A stretch of 64,000 nucleotides of DNA from Gulosibacter macacae (GTDB lineage Bacteria; Actinomycetota; Actinomycetes; Actinomycetales; Microbacteriaceae). Positions 8,814 to 17,505 of the stretch are shown piece after piece. Each line of letters starts with the position of its first letter. The first letter of the stretch is position 1. Where the stretch lies: positions 62,001-126,000 of the forward strand of contig NZ_RQVS01000001.1 in the NCBI RefSeq assembly GCF_003865375.1, given 5' to 3'. The translations under genes were made by a program, and so were the position numbers. The notes below the pieces were generated by a model, which ran no database searches, had not been told where the DNA came from, and worked only from the letters and a program-made list of their open reading frames with translations.

Positions 8814-8866
8814 CACAAACGGGCGGGCCCGCATCCTGGTAATGGATGCGGGCCCGCCCGTTTGTG
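8814..8866. terminator. Bidirectional terminator, 23-bp perfect hairpin
   Basis: The arms at 8814-8836 and 8844-8866 are perfect complements with a 7-nt loop (TGGTAAT). The arms contain the GC-rich core GGGCGGGCCCGC and end in CAAAC/GTTTG, so T-rich ends are available in both directions. It lies between the convergent importer operon and the acidic-tail gene. Confidence 0.9.
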
Positions 8867-8878
8867 CGGAGCTAAGTA

Positions 8879-9211
8879 CTACTTGGACTCGTCCTCGTCC
8901 TCGTCGTCTTCGTCCTCATCTTCATCGTCTTCATCGAAGTCTTCGTCTTCGTCGTCTTCATCGAAGTCGATGTCGTCGAGCCAGTCGTCGAGGAGGTCAG
9001 CGGCAGCCTCTTCATCTTCGGCTTCTTCGATCTCGACGGTGCCGTTGCCCCAGATGCGGGCTTCGACGGTGATGCCCTCGGCATCGCTGGCAGCGTCGTG
9101 AAGCTGCTCTTCGAACTCAGAGGCGATGCGGTCGGCTTCCTCGGCCGACTCGGCCTCGATGATGAGGCCAGAAATGACCTCGTAGCGCAGCATCGCGGCG
9201 AACTTCGGCAT
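8879..9211 (-). CDS. Small protein with a long polyacidic C-terminal tail
   Basis: 110 residues from ATG 9211, with GGGAG upstream. The first 65 residues look folded (MPKFAAMLRYEVISGLIIEA, then SAEEADRIASEFEEQLHDAASD, then ITVEARIWGNGTVEIEEAED). The last 40 or so are almost only Asp and Glu, encoded by a GAC/GAA/GAT microsatellite at about 8885-8955, ending DESK. I do not recognise the family. Such tails are known in proteins that bind basic proteins, DNA-mimics and cation-binding proteins, but no function is claimed. The repeat tract is likely to vary in length between strains. It is monocistronic and divergent from the nitrilase gene. Confidence 0.8.
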   Translation of the reverse strand: MPKFAAMLRYEVISGLIIEAESAEEADRIASEFEEQLHDAASDAEGITVEARIWGNGTVEIEEAEDEEAAADLLDDWLDDIDFDEDDEDEDFDEDDEDEDEDDEDEDESK

Positions 9212-9346
9212 GGGGAGCTCCCTTTCGTGCGGCGACGCCTCGTGCGACGCAGACACAACGACGCTACCGCGCGAAGTTGAACGGCAACAAGGTGTAGCAG
9301 ACCAAGATTTGGGAGAGTTGCCGAAGGGCACACGTAGGCTGATCGG

Positions 9347-10189
9347 ATGTTTACGCCACTCGGAACCGCCATTCTGCAATTTGCCCCCGTGCTTGACCGC
9401 GACGCCAACCTTGAACGGCTCGCTGCTGAGGTGGAGGTGGCGGTTTCGCGTGGGGCGCGGCTTGTGGTTGCGCCCGAGTACTCCTCGGCCTTCGAGAAAG
9501 AGCCAGGGGAGTGGATGCGCGAAGTCGCGGAGCCGCTCGATGGTCCCTTCGTGCGCGGACTCACCGAGATCGCCGAGCGCACCGGTGTGACGATCGTCGC
9601 TGGGTTCCTCGAGTGCGCGAGTGATGCATCCGCGAGCAGTAGCGAAGATGCAGACGAGGATGCGAAGCCGTGGAACAGTCTCGTGGCCGTCGGGCCGCAG
9701 GGTGTCGTTGCACACTCGCGCAAGACTCACCTCTACGACGCGTTCGGCACTGGCGAAAGCGAGTGGCTCGCACCGGGGGCTGCCGACGCTGCACCGGCGG
9801 TGTTCGAGGTCGAGGGGATGCGTTTCGGTCTGCAGACCTGTTACGACCTGCGGTTTCCCGAGGTAAGTCGGCGACTCATTGACGCGGGCGCGCACGCACT
9901 CGTCGTGCCGGCGGAATGGGTGCGTGGACCGCTCAAGGAGCACCACTGGTCGACACTTCTGCGGGCGCGAGCGATCGAAAACATTGCTTACGTGATCGGT
10001 GCCGACCAATCGCCGCCAGTTGCCGTGGGCCGTTCCGCGATTGTTGACCCGCGTGGCATCGACATTGCCGCCATCGGTTCGGCCGAAGGAATCGCCATCG
10101 CCTGGCTCGATGCCGGCACGGTCACGGCCGCGCGCACTGAGAATCCCGCACTTGGCTTGCGAAAGTACGGCGTGAGCGTGCTGGATTGA
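9347..10189 (+). CDS. Carbon-nitrogen hydrolase (nitrilase superfamily)
   Basis: A 280-residue hydrolase with the complete nitrilase triad: E44 in VAPEYSS, K126 in RKTHLYD and C165 in QTCYDLRFPE. The later HHWSTLLRARAIEN motif is also present. The family hydrolyses amides or nitriles; the C-Y-D-L-R-F-P-E context resembles the deaminated-glutathione amidase/omega-amidase group (Nit1/YafV) rather than true nitrilases. Residues 91-106 (ASDASASSSEDADEDA) form a hydrophilic insertion not expected in the core fold. A TAGGCT box ends six bases before the ATG, so the mRNA is probably leaderless. Confidence 0.88.
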   Translation: MFTPLGTAILQFAPVLDRDANLERLAAEVEVAVSRGARLVVAPEYSSAFEKEPGEWMREVAEPLDGPFVRGLTEIAERTGVTIVAGFLECASDASASSSEDADEDAKPWNSLVAVGPQGVVAHSRKTHLYDAFGTGESEWLAPGAADAAPAVFEVEGMRFGLQTCYDLRFPEVSRRLIDAGAHALVVPAEWVRGPLKEHHWSTLLRARAIENIAYVIGADQSPPVAVGRSAIVDPRGIDIAAIGSAEGIAIAWLDAGTVTAARTENPALGLRKYGVSVLD

Positions 10190-10238
10190 TGCTCTGGGGT
10201 GACGCCGAGTGTCGGTGGGTCTTGCTACCGTGGGTTGG

Positions 10239-11321
10239 GTGTCTGAAAACCCCGTATCACCCGAGGAGCAGCCGGTGACGAACACCGACGCGGCCCCCGA
10301 CGTCGAGCCAACCGCTGAGGGCGGTGCCCCAGCGAAGGAGCACCTGCCCGTGATGGATGCGATCACCGCGACCGACTTGCCGCCCCGCGATGATGCGGAA
10401 TTGACCGTCGAAGCGAACCCTGCCGACGAAGCGAACCCTGCCGACGAGGCGAATCCGACCGCGGCGCCGCGTGACCTTGGCCTCGGCCAAAAGACCGCCG
10501 AGGGTTTGTCGACGATGACCCCGGTGGCGCGTCAGACCGAGGCGGGCGACCGCGATCTCGGTGATGTTGCGCTTCGTCTCGAGGGACTCACCAAGAAGTT
10601 CGGCAGCCACCGCGCCGTCGACCACGTGTCGTACACCGTGCGTCAGGGCTCGTTCTCGGGCATTGTCGGGCCGAACGGCGCGGGCAAGACCACGACGCTG
10701 ATGATGATTGCGGGCCTACTCAAGCCCACGAGCGGCACCGTGCATGTCGGCAATGTCGACGTCTGGCGCAATCCCCGTGACGCCTATCGCCGCATCGGCA
10801 CGCTGCCAGACCGGCTGCGCATGTTCGACCAGCTCACCGGCGCGCAATACCTTGGCTATGTCGGCACGTTGCGCGGCCTTGACAAGCACCAGGTCGAGCA
10901 CCGCACCGAATCACTGCTCGACACCTTTGAACTGCGCGGCAGCGCCAACCGCCTTGTGGTCGACTACTCGGCAGGTATGCGGAAGAAGCTCGCGCTGGCG
11001 TCGACGATGATCCACTCGCCCGAGGTGCTCATCCTTGATGAGCCGTTCGAAACTATCGACCCGGTGTCGGCGGGTGTGCTCATTGATGTGCTCATCGATT
11101 ACGCCGATAAGGGCGGCACGGTCGTGCTCTCGAGCCACTCAATGGATCTCGTGCAGCGCATGTGTGACCACGTCGCCGTCATCGTCAAGGGCTCGGTCAT
11201 CGCCGAAGGCACGGTCGATGAGGTGCGTGGTGACATCACCCTGGAAGAGCGGTTCCGGCACATTGTTCGTGGCCCGGCACAGCCCGAGGGACTCGACTGG
11301 CTCGAGATTTCATTCGGATGA
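10239..11321 (+). CDS. ABC transporter ATP-binding protein with a disordered N-terminal extension
   Basis: 360 residues from GTG 10239, which lies seven bases after TACCGT; an in-frame GTG at 10209 is the alternative. The first 105 or so residues are acidic and Pro/Ala-rich, with a short tandem repeat EANPADEANPADEANP. The ABC domain follows: GPNGAGKTT (Walker A), the signature region VDYSAGMRKKLALAS, Walker B VLILDEPFETIDP and the switch SSHSMDLV. The degenerate signature (YSAGM rather than LSGGQ) occurs in exporter ATPases of the ABC-2 and bacitracin-like types. It overlaps the permease gene by ATGA, so the two form one complex. Substrate unknown. Confidence 0.88.
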   Translation: MSENPVSPEEQPVTNTDAAPDVEPTAEGGAPAKEHLPVMDAITATDLPPRDDAELTVEANPADEANPADEANPTAAPRDLGLGQKTAEGLSTMTPVARQTEAGDRDLGDVALRLEGLTKKFGSHRAVDHVSYTVRQGSFSGIVGPNGAGKTTTLMMIAGLLKPTSGTVHVGNVDVWRNPRDAYRRIGTLPDRLRMFDQLTGAQYLGYVGTLRGLDKHQVEHRTESLLDTFELRGSANRLVVDYSAGMRKKLALASTMIHSPEVLILDEPFETIDPVSAGVLIDVLIDYADKGGTVVLSSHSMDLVQRMCDHVAVIVKGSVIAEGTVDEVRGDITLEERFRHIVRGPAQPEGLDWLEISFG

Positions 11322-12859
11322 GCGGCGGCATGCTCGGACTCATCTGGCGTTCATTTGGCCAAAGTTTTCGACGCGAGTCGCAGGTGCGCCGCGCGTCGCT
11401 GTTCGCACTGGTTGCGAGCATCCTCGTCGGTGTTGGACTCATCGCCGTCGCAACCGTGACCCGCGATGGCACGCCGACCGCGCAGGTGCTGCTCGGTGGC
11501 GCGGCGATTGTGGCCGTGTTGCTTGCGGCACTCATCGGTGATCTCGGTCACGCTGCCGACCCGCTCGACGAGCGCGCGCTTGCGCTCGCCGGACAGCGTC
11601 CCAGTCAGGCCGCAGTCGGTGCGTTCGGCGCGGCGTTGTTGTCACCGCGGGCACTCGTGTGGTGGCTCACTGGCCTCGCTATGGCGGTCGTGCTACGGCC
11701 AGATGCGGTGGGACTCCTCGGTGGGCTCGCCATCGCGCTCACACTCATGAGTGTCGACCGGATTGGCACTTCGATTGGGCGCGCCCTCGCCGAGCGACGC
11801 ATTGGCCGCGAGGTGCGTGCGGTGCTCGGCTATGCAGTCCTGTTGCTGATTCCGCCGACGGCCTTCACACTCGCATTCTTGCCATGGCAGACCGTGCTCG
11901 CTGACCTGGATGCACCGGTCGCGGCCGCGCTGCACTCGATTCCTCCTGCGGCCGGCGTGCTCGCGGAGTTTGCTGGGTCGCCGTGGCGGTCTGTGGCGAT
12001 TGGGCTCGCCGGTGCGCTGCTCGCGGCCGTGATTGCGATGGTGAATGGCGCGCGGACCGGGCGTCGCGCCATGCGATATTTCTCGCCGGGTGGCGTGAGC
12101 CGCCTTGGAATTCAGCGCACTGCGCTCGGGTCGCCCGTGCGCATGATCGCCTGGCGCATTGCTGCGGCTTGGCTGCGCGATGGCCGTTATGCGGTGATTC
12201 TCGTTACCGTCTTCCTCCTGCCGCTGATTTTGCTCGTGCCGTTGGCGATTGGCGGTGTGCCGCGGGAGTGGCTCGTGCTGCTGCCGATGCCGCTGTTCGG
12301 GTTCATGCTCGGCTGGTCGCTGCACAACGACCTCGCCTATGACTCGACGGCCGTGTGGCTACATGTCACCTCGGGGATGCGCGGAGCATCCGATCGTTTG
12401 GGTCGCGCACTTCCGACCCTCATCTTGGGCACGATCGTGATTGTGCTCGGCGGCCTCATGACTGCGGTGTTTGCCGCAGACTGGAAGTATGCGCTTGCGG
12501 CCGGATCGGTCGCATTGGCGTTGCTCTGGGTTTCGGCGGGTGGGTCGTCGCTCATGTCGGTGCTCGCGCCGTATCCCGTCGCGCAGCCCGACGAGTCGCC
12601 GTTTACGCAGCCGGTGCGCTCGTGGGGCGGGGCAGTGGTCGCGCATCCGGTGGCCGGACTCATTGAGATTGCGCTGTGCATCCCGGTGATTTGGCTTGCC
12701 GTTACGGCCCTGCGCGAAGGCTCGACGAACCTCCTCTGGGGCGCCTTCGCGGCCGCCGTCGCACTGGGCGTTGCCGTCTTCGCGATCGGCGTCGCCATTG
12801 GTGGACGGGTGTTCGAGCGTCGTGGCACGCGGATTATGCAGTTCGCTCAGATGAACTGA
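11318..12859 (+). CDS. ABC exporter membrane subunit (multi-pass)
   Basis: A 513-residue, strongly hydrophobic protein with roughly 12 predicted spans and no soluble domain. It starts by ATGA overlap with the upstream ATPase, which identifies it as the permease of that pair. It contains paired hydrophobic helices around residues 25-60, 90-145, 165-190, 215-240, 285-330, 355-400 and 440-480, and a short cytosolic tail FERRGTRIMQFAQMN. I recognise no substrate-specific motif. It resembles the large permease partners of actinobacterial ABC-2-like exporters. It probably exports an unknown compound, or it may be regulatory. Confidence 0.8.
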   Translation: MSGGMLGLIWRSFGQSFRRESQVRRASLFALVASILVGVGLIAVATVTRDGTPTAQVLLGGAAIVAVLLAALIGDLGHAADPLDERALALAGQRPSQAAVGAFGAALLSPRALVWWLTGLAMAVVLRPDAVGLLGGLAIALTLMSVDRIGTSIGRALAERRIGREVRAVLGYAVLLLIPPTAFTLAFLPWQTVLADLDAPVAAALHSIPPAAGVLAEFAGSPWRSVAIGLAGALLAAVIAMVNGARTGRRAMRYFSPGGVSRLGIQRTALGSPVRMIAWRIAAAWLRDGRYAVILVTVFLLPLILLVPLAIGGVPREWLVLLPMPLFGFMLGWSLHNDLAYDSTAVWLHVTSGMRGASDRLGRALPTLILGTIVIVLGGLMTAVFAADWKYALAAGSVALALLWVSAGGSSLMSVLAPYPVAQPDESPFTQPVRSWGGAVVAHPVAGLIEIALCIPVIWLAVTALREGSTNLLWGAFAAAVALGVAVFAIGVAIGGRVFERRGTRIMQFAQMN

Positions 12860-12861
12860 GC

Positions 12862-12903
12862 TAGGCCCTCGAAGCTCGCGTGTGCTGAGGCCCTCGAAGC
12901 ACG
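12862..12903. repeat. Family B repeat, tandem pair
   Basis: Two direct copies of the core GAGGCCCTCGAAGC (12862 onward AGGCCCTCGAAGCTCG, then GTGCTGAGGCCCTCGAAGCACG). It separates the ABC permease from the DUF3039-like gene. Confidence 0.6.
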
Positions 12904-12927
12904 GGCGACCGTCCTAGACTGTTCGCC

Positions 12928-13212
12928 ATGGCTCCTTTCCGTAACCACACCATGGATCCGGGTAGCGATTCACCGGCGGGCGGTACCGATGTGCTCGATC
13001 GTCAGCTCGAAGAACTGCTCGAAGATGAGCGCACCGACGACGGCGATCACGATAAGTTCGCCCACTACGTGCGCAAAGAGAAGATCGTTGAATCTGCGGT
13101 GACCGGCAAGCCGGTGCGCGCGCTCTGCGGCAAGAAGTGGCTTCCGAATGCGAACCCCGATCGGTTCCCGATCTGCCCCGATTGCAAGCGCATCTACGAG
13201 CAGATGAAGTGA
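12928..13212 (+). CDS. DUF3039-like small zinc-binding protein
   Basis: A 94-residue protein. The central block HDKFAHYVRKEKIVESAVTGKPVRALCGKKWLP is followed by CPDCKRIYEQM. His, one Cys and a CxxC pair make a plausible zinc site, as in the conserved actinobacterial DUF3039 family, whose function is unknown. A TAGACT box ends seven bases before the ATG, indicating a leaderless start. It ends in a TGATG overlap with the thioesterase gene, so the two are translationally coupled. The N-terminal 45 residues are acidic and probably disordered. Confidence 0.85.
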   Translation: MAPFRNHTMDPGSDSPAGGTDVLDRQLEELLEDERTDDGDHDKFAHYVRKEKIVESAVTGKPVRALCGKKWLPNANPDRFPICPDCKRIYEQMK

Positions 13213-13712
13213 TGGGCGACGGCAACAACGACGGCCTCACGCCACGCGAGCGAGTTGATCACCAGGTCGCACACGACATCACCGTGCAGTGGCTTGGCAT
13301 TGAATTCATCGAGGTGGATGAGCACCACGTGCGAGCGCGCATGCCGATCCGCGACGAGATGCGCAATGGTTTCGGCATCGTGCACGGCGGCTTCCCGTAT
13401 CTGCTTGGCGACACGGCGTTCGCGTTCAGTGGCACCGCGGCCGGTGCGCCGATGGTGACGCACCACGCCTCGACGACCTACACGGCTCCGGCTTGTGGCG
13501 CCTATCTCGAAGCTGAGGCGCGAGTGCATCACCGCTATGGCCGCTATGTCATCTGCAATGTCGATGTCTTCGACGAGGACGGCTCAACCGTGGTGCACCA
13601 ATCGATGCACGGGGTCGTGTCAAAGAAGGTCGCGACGACCGAAAACGCCTCGGCCGTTATCGGCGGAGTCGGTGCCAATGGTGTGCCCGACGTGGGCACC
13701 CGCGACGCCTAG
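13212..13712 (+). CDS. PaaI-type hotdog-fold thioesterase
   Basis: A 166-residue hotdog protein starting at the ATG that overlaps the previous stop (TGATG). It has the PaaI/YdiI signature MRNGFGIVHGGFPYLLGDTAFAF: the HGG loop binds the CoA moiety, and the Asp of LGDTA sits at the usual catalytic position. HHASTTYTAPA follows, then a C-terminal beta-hairpin. Such enzymes hydrolyse acyl-CoA, often phenylacetyl- or hydroxybenzoyl-CoA. No phenylacetate genes lie nearby, so it may be a housekeeping thioesterase. The last 25 residues are low complexity. Confidence 0.88.
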   Translation: MGDGNNDGLTPRERVDHQVAHDITVQWLGIEFIEVDEHHVRARMPIRDEMRNGFGIVHGGFPYLLGDTAFAFSGTAAGAPMVTHHASTTYTAPACGAYLEAEARVHHRYGRYVICNVDVFDEDGSTVVHQSMHGVVSKKVATTENASAVIGGVGANGVPDVGTRDA

Positions 13713-13731
13713 CGCTGGACACCCGGCGAGT

Positions 13732-13766
13732 CGCTGGTTGTACGGCCTTGCCGTGCCCAACCAGCG
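13732..13766. terminator. Bidirectional terminator
   Basis: CGCTGGTT (13732-13739) pairs with AACCAGCG (13759-13766), with an inner ACGGC/GCCGT stem. It sits between the convergent thioesterase and pncB genes, two bases from the pncB stop. Confidence 0.75.
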
Positions 13767-13767
13767 G

Positions 13768-15102
13768 CTAGGCGAGCTCCATCGACCCGTCGTCGTGGAT
13801 GTAATAGGTCGACAGCGCCGGCTCACCCTTCCCCAGTCGGCGAGCCGTGCGGGGGAGTTCAGCCATCGCCTCCGCGCAGTGGGCACGGGCAGCGCGCACG
13901 CCGGCGGCACCCGTGTACTGCTCGTCGATGACGCCGTCGACCACGTAATCGACGTAGAGCGGTCGGTCGTCGTCATCGCCGACGGGCAGGCCACCCACCG
14001 AGATGAGCTCGCCCGTGGCGACGCCGCGCTCGTCGCGTCGACGCACCGGGTACTTGAGGCCGCCCACCGAGCGCTTGCCGGGGGAAGCCTTTGCGACCGG
14101 CACCCAGTCGCCGTCACCCTCGCGGCGGGCAACGAGCTTGTAGACCATGCCAGAGGCGACCGCGCCGGAACCGGTGACGACGCTCGTGCCGACACCAAAT
14201 GCATCCACCGGCGATGCCGCGAGCGACGCAATCGCGTACTCGTCGAGGTCGTTCGTGACGGTGATCTTCGTGTTCGTGGCACCGAGGTCGTCGAGCTGTT
14301 CGCGCACCTCGCGCACGAGCACCGGCAGGTCACCGGAGTCGAGGCGCACGCCACCGAGCTCGGTGCCGGCGACTTCAATGGCCGTGCGGATCGCGTTCGG
14401 CACATCGTAGGTGTCGACAAGCAGGGTGGTGTCAACACCGAGCGCGGCGACCTGCGCCGCGAAGGCGTCGCGCTCGTTGTCATGAAGGAGCGTCCACGAG
14501 TGGGCAGCGGTGCCCATGGTCGGCACGCCCCAACTGCGGCCCGCCTCGAGGTTCGAGGTGGCCGAGAAGCCAGCGATAAACGCGGCACGAGCCGCGCTCA
14601 CGGCGCTGCGCTCACCGGTGCGGCGCGAGCCCATCTCGGCCAGCGGGCGGCCATCGGCGGCCGAGACCATGCGGGCAGCTGCGGAGGCAACGGCCGAGTC
14701 GTAGTTGAAGACGCTGAGCAGCATTGTCTCGAGGATCACGCCCTCGGCGAAGATCGAGCGCACCTCAAGCAGCGGCGACTGCGGGAAGTACACCTCGCCC
14801 TCGCGGTAGCCACGAATCGTGCCCGAGAACTTGTAGTTCGCGAGCCACTCGAGCGTCGCATCCGAGACGACACGGTTCTCGCGCAGAAACTCGAGCTCTG
14901 CATCCTCGAATTGAAAGCGCGCGAGCAATTCCAGCGCCCGACCGATACCGGCGACCACCCCGTAGCGGCGGTCGTTTGGCAGCCGACGGGCGAACAGTTC
15001 GAAGACGCACTCGCGATCGGCGGTGCCATCTTGCATGGCCGCATCGACCATGGTGAGTTCGTAGTGATCGGTCAACAGCGCGGTTGAAAGATACGGCGTC
15101 AT
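13768..15102 (-). CDS. pncB: Nicotinate phosphoribosyltransferase
   Basis: A 444-residue NAPRTase, which makes nicotinate mononucleotide from nicotinate, PRPP and ATP in NAD salvage. The N-terminus STALLTDHYELTMVDAAMQDG is the classical family start. Further on are the EGVILETMLLSVFNYDSAVASAA core, FIAGFSATSNLEAG, GTAAHSWTLLHDNERDAF with the catalytic His, and VRLDSGDLPVL with ITVTNDLDEY. TAGTCT lies six bases before the ATG at 15102, so a leaderless start is likely. The gene is divergent from murI. Confidence 0.95.
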   Translation of the reverse strand: MTPYLSTALLTDHYELTMVDAAMQDGTADRECVFELFARRLPNDRRYGVVAGIGRALELLARFQFEDAELEFLRENRVVSDATLEWLANYKFSGTIRGYREGEVYFPQSPLLEVRSIFAEGVILETMLLSVFNYDSAVASAAARMVSAADGRPLAEMGSRRTGERSAVSAARAAFIAGFSATSNLEAGRSWGVPTMGTAAHSWTLLHDNERDAFAAQVAALGVDTTLLVDTYDVPNAIRTAIEVAGTELGGVRLDSGDLPVLVREVREQLDDLGATNTKITVTNDLDEYAIASLAASPVDAFGVGTSVVTGSGAVASGMVYKLVARREGDGDWVPVAKASPGKRSVGGLKYPVRRRDERGVATGELISVGGLPVGDDDDRPLYVDYVVDGVIDEQYTGAAGVRAARAHCAEAMAELPRTARRLGKGEPALSTYYIHDDGSMELA

Positions 15103-15151
15103 GTGTCAAGACTAAACCGGTGAAGATTGGTGCGGAGTAGGATGCTCGGTT

Positions 15152-15985
15152 GTGAGAAACGCACCAATTGGCATTTTCGACTCGGGGGTCGGTGGTCTCA
15201 CTGTCGCCCGCGAAGTGCGTGCGCAACTGCCGCACGAGTCGATCAGCTATGTCGGTGACACACTCCACACGCCATACGGATCGAAGCCCATCGCCGATGT
15301 TCGTCGCTGGTCGCTCGAGATTCTTGACGAGCTCGTGAGCGAGGGCGTGAAGATGCTCGTCATCGCCTGCAACACCGCCTCAGCGGCAGTGTTGCGCGAT
15401 GCCCGCGAACGGTATGACGTGCCGGTGATCGAGGTCATCGCACCGGCGGTGCGCGCGGCCATGCGGTCGACGCGAAACCAGCGCGTTGGCGTAATTGGTA
15501 CCGAAGCCACGATCGGCTCGGGGGCCTACCAGGATGCGTTCGCCGCCGCGATCGATCTGCATCTCACCGCGCAGGCGTGCCCCGCATTTGTCGATCACGT
15601 CGAGCGCGGAGATACGACGAGCCCAGCGCTCGTCGCCCTGGCGCGCGAGTACCTGGCGCCGCTGCAAGAAGACGGTGTCGACACCGTGGTGCTCGGTTGC
15701 ACGCACTATCCGTTCCTCAAGGGTGTGCTCGGATATGTGCTCGGCCCCGAGGTACGGCTCGTGTCGAGCGATGTCGAAACCGCCCAGGATGTGTATCGCA
15801 CGCTGCTCGATCGAGATCTACTCAGCGGCGGCGAAACCGAGCCGACATACAGTTATCGGGCTACTGGGGCGAATACCGAGGCGTTCAAGACCCTCGCGAA
15901 TCGTTTTCTTGGCGCCGATGTGCGCCACGTTGAGCTGTTGCGCACCGGCGCAATCGACCTGCCCACGATGAGGAGCCCGCAATGA
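15152..15985 (+). CDS. murI: Glutamate racemase
   Basis: A 277-residue racemase supplying D-glutamate for peptidoglycan. The N-terminal motif [16 protein letters not shown] carries the catalytic Asp. The two catalytic cysteines are in VIACNTASA (near residue 73) and LGCTHYPFL (near residue 184). It starts at GTG 15152, eight bases downstream of TAGGAT. It overlaps rph by ATGA and, with rdgB, forms the actinobacterial murI-rph-rdgB operon. Confidence 0.96.
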   Translation: MRNAPIGIFDSGVGGLTVAREVRAQLPHESISYVGDTLHTPYGSKPIADVRRWSLEILDELVSEGVKMLVIACNTASAAVLRDARERYDVPVIEVIAPAVRAAMRSTRNQRVGVIGTEATIGSGAYQDAFAAAIDLHLTAQACPAFVDHVERGDTTSPALVALAREYLAPLQEDGVDTVVLGCTHYPFLKGVLGYVLGPEVRLVSSDVETAQDVYRTLLDRDLLSGGETEPTYSYRATGANTEAFKTLANRFLGADVRHVELLRTGAIDLPTMRSPQ

Positions 15986-16713
15986 CCTTTACCCGTGCCG
16001 ATGGCCGAGCCGTTGATGAACTGCGTCCGATCACGATCGAGCGAGGCTGGAGCGCGCAGGCTGAGGGCTCGGCGCTCATTTCGTTTGGGGCGACGAAGGT
16101 GCTGTGCACCGCCTCATTCACGCCGGGAGTGCCGCGCTGGCTGAACGGCCAAGGTAAGGGCTGGGTGACCGGCGAGTACGCAATGCTGCCGCGCGCGACG
16201 AATGAGCGCACGCAGCGCGAGTCGGTGAAGGGCAAGGTCGGCGGGCGCACGCACGAGATTTCTCGACTGATCGGCCGTTCGTTGCGCGCTGCGATCGATA
16301 TGCAGGCGCTTGGCGAGAACACCATCATGATCGACTGCGATGTGTTGCAGGCCGATGGCGGCACGCGCACGGCCGCGATTACCGGCGCGTTTGTGGCGCT
16401 GGCCGATTCGATTGAGTGGGCGCGCGCGAACAAGCATGTGGCGCGCAAGGCTGAGGTGCTCAAGAACTCGATTTCGGCGGTATCGGTCGGCATCGTCAAC
16501 GGTGTCGCGGTGCTCGATCTGCCCTACGAAGAAGACGTGCGTGCCGAGACCGACATGAACGTCGTGATGACCGGCAATGGCAAGTTCATTGAGGTGCAGG
16601 GCACTGCTGAGGGCGCGCCATTTGATGGGACTGAGTTGCAGGCGCTGCTCGGGCTGGCCGTGACCGGTAATGCTGAGCTCGCGCGCATCCAGCGCGAGGT
16701 GCTCGCGAAGTGA
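15982..16713 (+). CDS. rph: Ribonuclease PH
   Basis: A 243-residue phosphorolytic 3'-5' exoribonuclease that trims tRNA 3' ends. It shows family blocks [46 protein letters not shown] and [23 protein letters not shown]. The [12 protein letters not shown] block carries the phosphate- and metal-binding residues. It is full length, with 4-bp overlaps with murI upstream and rdgB downstream, so tightly coupled translation is expected. Confidence 0.97.
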   Translation: MTFTRADGRAVDELRPITIERGWSAQAEGSALISFGATKVLCTASFTPGVPRWLNGQGKGWVTGEYAMLPRATNERTQRESVKGKVGGRTHEISRLIGRSLRAAIDMQALGENTIMIDCDVLQADGGTRTAAITGAFVALADSIEWARANKHVARKAEVLKNSISAVSVGIVNGVAVLDLPYEEDVRAETDMNVVMTGNGKFIEVQGTAEGAPFDGTELQALLGLAVTGNAELARIQREVLAK

Positions 16714-17312
16714 GCGCCGTGCAGCAGATCGTGCTCGCCTCGCGCAATGCGCACAAGCTTGAGGAGCTGCGACGCATCCTCGCACCGACGCTCGGTGAGA
16801 TCGAGCTCGTTGGTGATGACGGCCCCGGGCCGGTCGAAAACGGAGTGACGTTCGAGGCAAACGCGCTGATTAAGGCGCGTGCGGCGGCTCAGCGCACCGG
16901 GTTGCCGGCACTCGCCGACGACTCGGGGATAGCGGTGGACGTGCTTGGCGGGTCGCCCGGCATCTTTTCGGCGCGCTGGGCTGGCCCGCAGCGCTCGGAT
17001 GCGGACAATCTCGACCTGCTCCTCTGGCAGCTCAGCGATGTGGCCGATGAGCACCGCGGGGCGAAATTCGTCGCCGCGGCGGCGCTTGTGATGCCGGATG
17101 GTCGGGAGGTTGCGGTGCGCGGTGAGTGGCCCGGGTCGATTCTGCGTGAGCGTCGCGGTGCGGGCGGGTTCGGCTACGACCCGATCTTTTTGCCCGAAGG
17201 TTCTGAGCGCGCGGCCGCGGAATTGGATGCGGCCGAGAAGGATGCGCTGAGTCACCGCCGCCGCGCCTTCGAAGCGCTCGCGCCGCATCTGCAAGCCTGG
17301 TTGGTCGAGTAG
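16710..17312 (+). CDS. rdgB: Non-canonical purine NTP pyrophosphatase (RdgB/HAM1)
   Basis: A 200-residue ITPase that removes dITP and XTP from the nucleotide pool. It shows the N-terminal [17 protein letters not shown], then [15 protein letters not shown], the active-site [34 protein letters not shown] and the C-terminal [11 protein letters not shown]. It starts at GTG 16710 by overlap with rph. Its last codons, TGG TTG GTC GAG TAG, coincide with repeat family A, so the C-terminal residues WLVE and the stop codon are part of the repeat. Confidence 0.96.
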   Translation: MSAVQQIVLASRNAHKLEELRRILAPTLGEIELVGDDGPGPVENGVTFEANALIKARAAAQRTGLPALADDSGIAVDVLGGSPGIFSARWAGPQRSDADNLDLLLWQLSDVADEHRGAKFVAAAALVMPDGREVAVRGEWPGSILRERRGAGGFGYDPIFLPEGSERAAAELDAAEKDALSHRRRAFEALAPHLQAWLVE

Positions 17313-17370
17313 CGCGCAGCACAAACTTGGTTGGTTGAGTAGCGGCGTAGCCGCGTATCGAAACCACGCC
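17298..17370. repeat. REP-like repeat, family A, double copy at the rdgB end
   Basis: TGGTTGGTCGAGTAGCG at 17298 contains the rdgB stop. A second copy, TGGTTGGTTGAGTAGCGGCG, follows at about 17328, then GCGTATCGAAACC. The same core recurs at about 38005-38093, 39614-39685, 42520-42586 and 61731-61857. Confidence 0.75.
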
Positions 17371-17383
17371 ACCACCGAAAGTC

Positions 17384-17468
17384 TGGTGCGGGCGGGGGGA
17401 CTTGAACCCCCACGCCGTGAAGCACTGGAACCTAAATCCAGCGTGTCTGCCAATTCCACCACGCCCGC
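17384..17468 (-). tRNA. tRNA-Leu (anticodon UAG), CCA encoded
   Basis: Read on the minus strand, the 85-nt gene starts GCGGGCG and ends CGCCCGC followed by A and an encoded CCA. The anticodon arm is CTGGA-TTTAGGT-TCCAG, giving UAG. The T arm GGGGGTTCAAGTCCCCC and the D arm TGGCAGACACGC are intact, with a short variable arm region (GTGCTTCACGGCGT) of the class II leucine type. Confidence 0.95.
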
Positions 17469-17505
17469 GAACCACAGCAGTCTACTGCGGTTCGCGGGCA
17501 TCGTG

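Noticed and set aside
8884-8990. Serine-rich reading frame on the plus strand opposite the acidic-tail gene
   Set aside because: It is the antisense reading of the GAC/GAA microsatellite. The minus-strand gene has a start, a ribosome binding site and a folded head.
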